Positions 57,840 to 64,000 of a stretch of 64,000 nt of DNA are shown piece after piece. The notes beneath the pieces are model-generated. The model was not told the origin of the DNA. It saw only the letters and a program-made list of their open reading frames with translations, and searched no databases. The stretch's first letter is position 1. Each line of letters starts with the position of its first letter. The translations under genes and the position numbers were made by a program. Origin of the DNA: Schistocephalus solidus (taxonomy: Eukaryota > Platyhelminthes > Cestoda > Diphyllobothriidea > Diphyllobothriidae); NCBI GenBank assembly GCA_017591395.1, contig WEDG01001071.1:1-64000 (forward strand). Reading direction: 5' to 3'.

Positions 57840-58290
57840 ATGGTGGTTTCATGGTTACGGTTATCCGTCTGGTTAAGCCTAGGGTTAGTGTTAAGTGTAG
57901 TGTCGGGGTGAGGGTTATGATTAGGGCTACAGTTTAGGTTTATGTTAGGGCTAGTGTTAGGGTGAGGGTGCCCTCTTCCATCTCCGGTCTTCTCCCTTCT
58001 GTCTTGACACCGGGTTCAGGTGGGGTAGTGGAACAGAGGGTGGGGAAATGTAGTTCAAGTCTACTCTCCAGCGCCATTCATCGTCCCTACGCCACCCTAC
58101 TGTGGAGCATACGGTGGACGTCGTCGAAATCGACAGTCGAACTGCCATTAGATTTAGGACACGGAAATATTTATCCCTTCCTGGAATCATCCTAAGTGCC
58201 GCTTTTGTTACATGGGCTGGGCATTCCTACTCCCGGGTCCTTGTTAAATGGTCATATGGGTAGTACTTGTCCAAATCCCTCTCCCTCAAG
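57840..58290 (+). repeat. Family H copy H2, split by a family E unit
   Basis: The TTAGGG-like tract runs from about 57855 to 57970 (exact TTAGGG at three places). It is followed by the E unit and then by AGATTTAGGACACGGAAATATTTATCCCTTCC, which matches H1 GGGATAGGACACGGAAATATTTACCCTTCC. The interruption is therefore a clean insertion into H. Confidence 0.68.
57971..58143 (-). repeat. Family E unit, inserted in H2
   Basis: Minus-strand unit from CAGTTCGACTGTCGATTTCG (complement of 58124-58143) to CGGAGATGGAAGAGGGC. It is a single arm of about 173 bases, without the middle segment. Its terminus at 58143 is the same as the ends of the longer family E copies, which helps to define the element boundary. 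Confidence 0.75.
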
Positions 58291-58334
58291 TTGTAAATGT
58301 CCCTAAGACTTATCCCATGCGTGGAGTATGGGAA

Positions 58335-59175
58335 AGGATTATAAAGGACAACTACCGTACAACATCCATGAAATGTCTATATCAGAATTGCAGGTAGTAG
58401 CAGGGCACGCATTTGAAAGTGTTATTTATTTGGTGTATTGAATTTATGCGCAAAAAGCTGTTTGATAATAAAGCGTTCATTTCAGATCGGTTTATTGGTG
58501 GGAAAACTGGGCTACATTGGGCAAAATCACACGTTTCTTGCTATCCAGGAATTCTCCTATGCTCTTAAGGACTACGGATCAAAGCATTTTGTTTTTGTGC
58601 GCAGTGCTATGAATGAACATTAATACAAGCTGGAAAAATTTGGAATATATCCCTTCGGTAATCGAAAATTTAGTTTTGTTTTTACAAAAATCAGATGAAT
58701 GCAGGTTTGAGCGTTTCACATTGTTTTCGGAAAAACAAGGACAGATTTAGTCGAAAAAATTATCATTTAAAAATTAATGTCGTTTTTTGCCAAAAACGCT
58801 GTAAAAAACTTGTGTGAAGGTACTGTGTTTTAGTACACCGATAGTTAGGACCTTAAACGCGCATATATACGAGACGCGATGACCCGCCGCCACTTTTCGC
58901 TTTTAGGGCGTACGCGAAGCCTGTCAAGACAATTTCGGTCTGCAGTTGACTATAAATGAATAAGGAAACTTGAAATGGAAGTGTATCCATAAATATGACC
59001 CAGACGGCCATCTGCATTAGAAAGCATGTCCAAAAAGTCACTACTTCGGTAAATTCTTTTAAGAAATATCTTATTTTGAAGGTTTTACCATACACGTCGG
59101 ATGGAATGTACCTTTATGGGCAGTCGACTGAAGGCACTGAAAATCGTAAAGAATTCATCTCATTTTCGAAGACTA
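58335..59175 (+). repeat. Family D copy D2
   Basis: Reverse-oriented relative to D1, with landmarks ATCCATGAAATGTCTATATC, AAACGTGTGATTTTGCCC (complement), GAATGAACATTAATACAAGC, CCAGACGGCCATCTGC and GGGCAGTCGACTGAAGGCACTG. It is about 0.4 kb shorter than D1 because of internal deletion between about 58820 and 58960. A plus-strand open frame at 58438-58623 covers a part that is non-coding in the other copies. Confidence 0.72.
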
Positions 59176-61067
59176 TCTGAAACTGGTCGTAATAGGAGAC
59201 CCGAAATAGTTATAAAGATATTTAAAAATAAAAAATTCATCTTCTTATCCATAAAATGGTACCTGAAGATTCTATTTAAATTTATTAGTTCGTGATCGGC
59301 CTGTGAACATGTAAATTTTTGAAATATTATATTCCTTTGAAGTCCCTATCGGCACAATCACACCGAAAATCTGCTTGCCTTGGTCAAACGCATTTATGAC
59401 AATCTACAAACGGAAGTAAAACTGCCAATTCTTCTGAAATGGTGTTGGAATATACACTGATGACGGCCATACTTATCGTTGCGATTAATCTGAAAAAGAC
59501 TATTTTAAAATGTAGTTCTACTTGTGATGCTTTATTCACTCGTTTAGTTGCATGGACAGTCTTCTTATACATTTAAAACTTCACTTTACTTAACTAGGTC
59601 GATTTTTCATCTCGTCTGTAACTTTTCTAAAAAAATAGTATATCTAGGCAATATAATATTAATTTGTAAACCACAATCCTTATTTTTCAGAAGGATCGCT
59701 TCTTTATTGAGGTAAAACTCTGGCGGAGGCAGTGTGCGCTGATTTCGCGTAACGGGCCGTAACTCATGTAATCCATAAGATTTCATGAGTTAGAACAGCT
59801 ACTGTATAATTGCATCGAAAATCAACGGAAAACTCTAAACACTGCCGAGCGTAGTTTGCACAGGTGGCTGGAGAGGTGCTAATTAAAGAGCCAGTGTGTT
59901 GCCTTTTAGGACTTGCTCACTGCAACTAAGTGTTGCAAGTCCATCTGAGCAATGTTTTTTTTTCTTTCCAAAGCGCACCCTACAATCTATCGTCAATATT
60001 TCATGAGTCTCGGCGCATTGCGGGGTTTCTCCTTTTCAGTAACCTCCGTACAATAACACTGACAGGGCGTAGGTTCTCCCTCCCCGTCCTTTGCCGTCAA
60101 TCAAGCCCCGCTCCCTTCCCCATTGGCGCCAAAGATCTCAAGTTCTGACATAGGGATATTGCAGGCTTTACGGGCAGAAGTTTAAATTCACCCTCGAAAC
60201 AGGTTCTGCTGCAGATAACCTGTCCAAAAATTAGCATTTTCCAGTAGCTCGTCCATCTCCCCAAAAAGGATTACACATAGTGGTATGCACCCAGACCGAC
60301 TGGTAGTCTACCCAAAGGGCTCTTTGTCGCCCAGAATAATGTCGCCAGGAAAAAAATCAAGCAAATGCGATACTCGTTTTCATTACCTGTTTTTTTGGGG
60401 GGTTTCTGTGCAGCTTATTGGCTTTATTACGTGGAACTGAGGAGGAACTAGCCTCTAAATGTCCACCTTTTAAAAAAACCATGCCTTTATAAGTAGTACT
60501 GTATACTATGAGGTCTTTTGAGCGTAACTAGTTATGTAGCTGAAGCCAAGCGTATTTTTTATCGCAAGCGCTCTCTAAAATCTAAACTTTAGATGCTGTC
60601 GGCCGAAGAACGTCACATTCTCCGCGTTCTTTCTAATATTTTATGAGGTTTTCATTGCATCTTTAAAGTGGTGGACAAAGTTTTAATCAATAAACTGCTT
60701 ATTCCAGAACTACGATGATCTGGCAGTGAGTATATGCACGCTGTCAGTAGCAAGTGAAATGTGGCTTACGACTTAGCGCTCATGTAGTAGGCTTGGCAGC
60801 AAAGCAGACAAAAGTAGTTATAGGCGTCACTGCGATTCTGCCTAAGAATTTTTTCGAGACAAAAACCCTTATTCTGCTGCCGTATGTGGCGTCTTTATAT
60901 TGACTGGCGTGTAGGCTAGCCTCGTTAGTCTGAACTCAGAAACCTTCAAGTGTTATTCAAGAAAACAGCGTCCAAAGAGTCGGTATGATCAATTACTATG
61001 ATGCGCAGAGAAAACAAGGGTGTATCTCTGCCACCGCTAATTCTACACCTATGCCTGAAAGGTTCCT
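59176..61067. other. Intronic DNA, no gene recognised
   Basis: AT-rich until about 60000, then mixed. Open frames of 60 to 72 codons have no motif. A poly-G run at 60394-60400 and weak C-rich segments at 60080-60130 were noted. No repeat shared with the rest of the window was seen. Confidence 0.45.
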
Positions 61068-61711
61068 GATAGTTCGACCGTCGCTAACGACGATGTCCAC
61101 CGTTTACATCATGACGAGGTGAGAATGGGGACGGTGACTTGAGAGTGAATTAGCTTGAAGTGATAGTAGACTTGCGCAGCAACTACCGCACTCCCACCCC
61201 ACTCTCACCATTATGTGCTCTGCGTTCAGACAGAGTCAAAAAGATCGGAGATGGGCTGGGGAGCAGTGGCCGACAAAGCTAAACAGCTCGTCTATGCGTG
61301 CCACGCATGCCTCGTCCGTATGTGTTTGACAGTTTTATGTGTAGTATCTGCCTTCTAACCGGGTCGCGTGGTAGATGCGCTGGGCCAACATGGGGGCCAC
61401 ATCATGGTGCATCAGGCACTATTATTAATTGGCATGACGTCCCATAACAAATGCCGAACACGGGCACGCGCAGGTGCAGGCTCATGCCGCACCCCGCTCT
61501 CCCACTCCCTGGTAGATGCTTCCTCTGCATCCGACCCCGCCTCCGGTTTTCTTGACTATGTCTTAACACCGGGCACATGTGGGTAAGGGAAGAGAGTGCG
61601 GGTAATGCTGCGCAAGTCTGCTGTTAACTAAAACTAATTCACGCTCAAATCACCGTCACAGCACCACCCTTCTGTGGAGCATACGGCGGACATCGTCGGA
61701 TTACTACGGTC
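61068..61711. mobile_element. Foldback/MITE-like element with about 220-bp terminal inverted repeats (family E)
   Basis: The left arm (61068-61290) starts GTTCGACCGTCGCTAACGACG and the right arm (61488-61711), read on the minus strand, starts GGTCGACCGTAGTAATCCGACG. The arms stay aligned through GACGATGTCCACCGT, GACGGTGACTTGAG.GTGAATTAG, AGACTTGCGCAGCA and GCCCGGTGTTAAGACATAGTC-like sequence. The centre (about 200 bases) holds the CATCTACCACGCGACCCGGTTAG segment seen alone at 52.3 and 45.5 kb. No transposase-like coding is present, so it would be non-autonomous. I see no clear target-site duplication. Confidence 0.7.
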
Positions 61712-62411
61712 GACCTGACCTATGTGTGTCATACGCAGGCTGGTTTTTTATGTGTCGGTCCATTCACCTAGTCCCCTTATCAGGTGACGGACCCACACGG
61801 CGTGGACGAGGGAACCGCATGAGATCGGCTCTGGGGGCTTCCACCTTCATGGCACTCAGCGTTTCTTCACAAGGCCGCTAGCTACCCAGAATAATGCTGA
61901 CAGTTGGCAGATACAGTGCACTTCTTAGTTTCGATACGCAGCTGACGAACAACTAGTCCACAACAACCTTTTTTCGAAATTCTGTTTTTGATGACAACTG
62001 TTTGATAGTACTGTTTTCTTCGACTCACGTTTTGTGAGATTGAAAAGAGTGTTTAAAAGTACGCTCACTCTTTTCCACACACGTCTCCGGTTGTAAAATG
62101 TAACACCTCACCTGCTTTATTATATTTTGGAAGTTATAGTTGTATCTTTAGAGCAACAGGTAATACCGTAATTAATTTTCTGGAGGTTTATAAATTCCCA
62201 TAAGTGGTGACAACTCAGTGTGCTCATGTCGTTCACAAGTAGAAAAACGACGTCGGTTTTGAAAATGCGGCCCTCTATGCAAGGTACTAGCGATGAGGTT
62301 AAACCTATCTCCACACATCACTACGATTTCGCCTAGTCACTTTCCAAACCAACTTCCATTATTGGACCGCCACATCGGGCGCTTTTTATTAACTGTAACG
62401 TTGGCTTGCAG
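61712..62411. other. End of last HROB intron
   Basis: No repeat or gene recognised. The final bases (cgctttttattaactgtaacg, ending ttggcttgcag at 62411) form the acceptor for the last coding exon. Confidence 0.6.
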
Positions 62412-62666
62412 GTCAGCCTCTTCAGTCTGAATTGGAAGACCTTCTATCTGAATGTCACCCAGTCCAACATCGTTCGCATCTACCTGGAAGGACCCCTCAG
62501 TCCTCCGGATCTCCACCCTCCGAACGAAGTGGTGGTGCTGCCAGCTTCACCCGGTCCCACTCATGGTGGACCGCCTCCCTTCTCTGTGGCCACCTTGAAG
62601 GAACTCGTGTCTGAATGCTTGGATCCCCTGCCCCAGCCTGAGGATAAGGAGAATTCAGTATCCTAG
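62412..62666 (+). CDS. HROB: HROB-like gene, last coding exon
   Basis: An 84-codon open stretch, with stop TAG at 62664-62666, follows a good acceptor and starts in phase 0, as required by the exon ending at 55562. It begins VSLFSLNWKTFYLNVTQSN and IVRIYLEGPL. Human HROB continues after LLLKQ with IGVFSPSLRNHYLNVTPNN and LVHIYSPD, an ungapped match of about 27 positions that closes the OB-fold. The rest is Pro-rich and ends with LKELVSECLDPLPQPED, comparable to the short acidic C-terminus LDGLLSELPEDF of the human protein. Third codon positions are mostly C or G, which supports real coding. Confidence 0.85.
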   Translation, partial: VSLFSLNWKTFYLNVTQSNIVRIYLEGPLSPPDLHPPNEVVVLPASPGPTHGGPPPFSVATLKELVSECLDPLPQPEDKENSVS

Positions 62667-63180
62667 TAATATTCTTTTTTTTAATCTTCCCCTGTGTGCA
62701 TGCTTATTTGCCGACAGTGTTGGCCCAACACGAGGGCCAGATCGGCCCAGGGTATGCGTTACTTAGGCCACATAGAGTCCGCGTGAGCCGCTATAGCTAC
62801 TGTCGCACATTGGAGGGAAGGGTGTGTTGATGGTGTGCCTAGACGTAGGCCTCAGGCCGCACCGGTCACTGCGCCCAATCCCAACACCAGATGACTAATA
62901 GGCTCAGCTAGTCCACTGGTGCATGGGAAAGCGAAGAGGGGGTGAGGTCCACACAAGGTAGTCAATCCGCGCGACGTCATCGCATTCCCTGCTATATTAA
63001 ACTGGCTCGCTGGCAGCCATCGTGACTCGCTAAAAGTCATGTCTTATTTGAAAGCTGCCAACTGACGGGATGACTCGGTTTTCATGGTCAGTACTGTGAG
63101 TGCATATTTGGGATGATTTGCTGGTAGACTGAAAGCCAGACTGCAATGGCTCCCTCCTAATGTTGTCTTTATTACACTCA
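62667..63180 (+). repeat. 3' flank of HROB with a family F-like stretch
   Basis: From about 62860 the sequence resembles family F: CCAACACCAGATGACTAATAGGC, GTGAGGTCCACACAAGG, CGCTAAAAGTCATGTCTTATT, AAAGCTGCCAACTGACGGGA, and AAAGCCAGACTGCAATGGC. It would lie in or just beyond the HROB 3' UTR. ATTAAA occurs at 62995-63000, but I cannot say whether it serves as a polyadenylation signal. Confidence 0.5.
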
Positions 63181-64000
63181 CACATGTACGATCTATGCTA
63201 TCCTTACAGAAATTCGGGTGTTTTAGTGCGAACTGGATCGCGTGTGGCACGCGCAGACGAGTTGTTTGGCTTTTCCAACTACTACTTGGTCGTCTTGACA
63301 GTTCGTTGCATTCGGGCAACGTGGCTAGGGGATAAGTGAGTGCAAAAGATGCTGCTCAAGTCACGAGTGCTGTGCGTGCACTGTGAAGCCCACGGTGGCC
63401 GTAGTCGCTCGCGACCGTTGAACGGATGCTTGTTTGACCAATTCTGGCTCCGGTCATGCCCGAGTACTATCTTCTGCTTTGTCTCAGTTGAGAGTCCAGC
63501 ATGCATCTGCTACGCGACAGGCAAGGAAACAGGTCTAGTCGCTGAATATGCTGCCTCCAGTCATCCTGGAACCACGAGCATGCTTCATAAGCAGAAATTG
63601 TAAAACTGAATGCTAGAATACACTCATTTCCAAACGGTCGTTTCACAAAGTCTCGAACATGGTCATATTTTGGAGGCGATTGGTTCACATCTTGCGAAAA
63701 TCAACTTTCAAGAAGACGGGATTGCTTGCAGGGGACCGTAAGTCATAAACTTTTCAATATTCCTTTTTGGGTAAATTTAACTAGTTCTGATGCACATCGG
63801 AACAAAGGCATATTCCTCAAGAAGAGATTTTGTGAGTGAAATGGACACACACATCGGTCTCGCCATGGAGTACCTCAGTATTTTTGATCTTTCCATACCG
63901 CTATTACCATCTGGTCTTCCTCCACGTGAATAACCTTTACGGATTCGCATTAAAACAGTTGTACTCATTGAGGGTAGACGATACACCATACCGGCAACAC
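63181..64000. other. No gene recognised
   Basis: Opposite open frames of 73 to 91 codons (63044-63319 on minus, 63340-63603 on plus, 63467-63688 on minus) overlap each other and have no motif. Confidence 0.4.

Larger units (their letters stand above)
25891..62666 (+). other. HROB: HROB-like gene span (5' incomplete)
   Basis: Six exon pieces on the plus strand give, in order, the conserved landmarks of HROB: PGPAG, the YSI block, the R.K(I/V)P block, the K-D-x-(S/T)-G block, GTVLLLKQ, and YLNVT..N.V.IY. HROB is a nuclear OB-fold protein that recruits and activates MCM8-MCM9 in homologous recombination and crosslink repair. The introns are 723, 33, 47, 28355 and 6849 nt. Phases fit at every junction apart from a frame break inside the third piece. 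The long N-terminus of the family is not found. The last two introns carry most of the mobile DNA described here. Assignment is from family motifs recalled, not from a search. Confidence 0.8.

Noticed and set aside
1..64000. CRISPR arrays, rRNA or tRNA genes, bacterial promoters and terminators
   Set aside because: None seen; the direct repeats present are dispersed eukaryotic elements or microsatellites.

Overview
The window looks like repeat-rich DNA of a flatworm, most likely a tapeworm of the diphyllobothriid kind. That placement is an inference. It rests on the mix of CR1/L2-like and RTE-like LINEs, a decayed Gypsy-type LTR element, a Penelope-like fragment with a hammerhead-like core, TTAGGG-like degenerate tracts, and introns of 33 and 47 nt beside introns of many kilobases. 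I see no bacterial operons, rRNA, tRNA or CRISPR array.

The most important content is one host gene on the + strand that is easy to miss because its exons are tiny and far apart. Six coding pieces (25891-25998, 26722-26754, 26788-26965, 27013-27121, 55477-55562, 62412-62666) translate in order into the conserved C-terminal half of HROB (C17orf53/MCM8IP), the OB-fold partner of the MCM8-MCM9 helicase in homologous recombination. All splice phases agree except inside the third piece, where the reading frame breaks. The 5' exons are not identified; a coding-like segment at 5268-5511 is an unproven candidate.

Layout. 1-12.8 kb: CR1-like LINE 3' ends (A1, A2) and copies of three other repeat families (C, B, D). 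12.8-14.4 kb: LINE A3. 16.05-21.1 kb: a dead Gypsy-type element carrying one antisense LINE (A4) and two family C insertions (C2, C3). 23.3-24.5 kb: LINE B2, antisense. 25.9-27.1 kb: four HROB exons. 27.1-55.5 kb: one 28.4-kb intron holding two antisense RTE-like LINEs (28.1-33.6 kb), a family D element split by LINE A5 (39.4-42.2 kb), a palindromic Penelope-like pair (43.8-44.3 kb), a pyrimidine-rich tract (44.3-45.1 kb), and a LINE with a C-terminal C2H2 zinc-finger array (G, 46.6-51.1 kb) bracketed by inverted copies of families E and F. 55.5-62.4 kb: the last intron, with TTAGGG-like tracts (H), a third D copy and a foldback element with long terminal inverted repeats (E). 62.4-62.7 kb: the last coding exon.

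All autonomous elements seen here are broken by stops, frameshifts, truncation or altered catalytic residues. No complete selfish system is present. The interest lies in the hidden repair gene, its frame break, the short structured repeats, and the insertion order that the nesting records.
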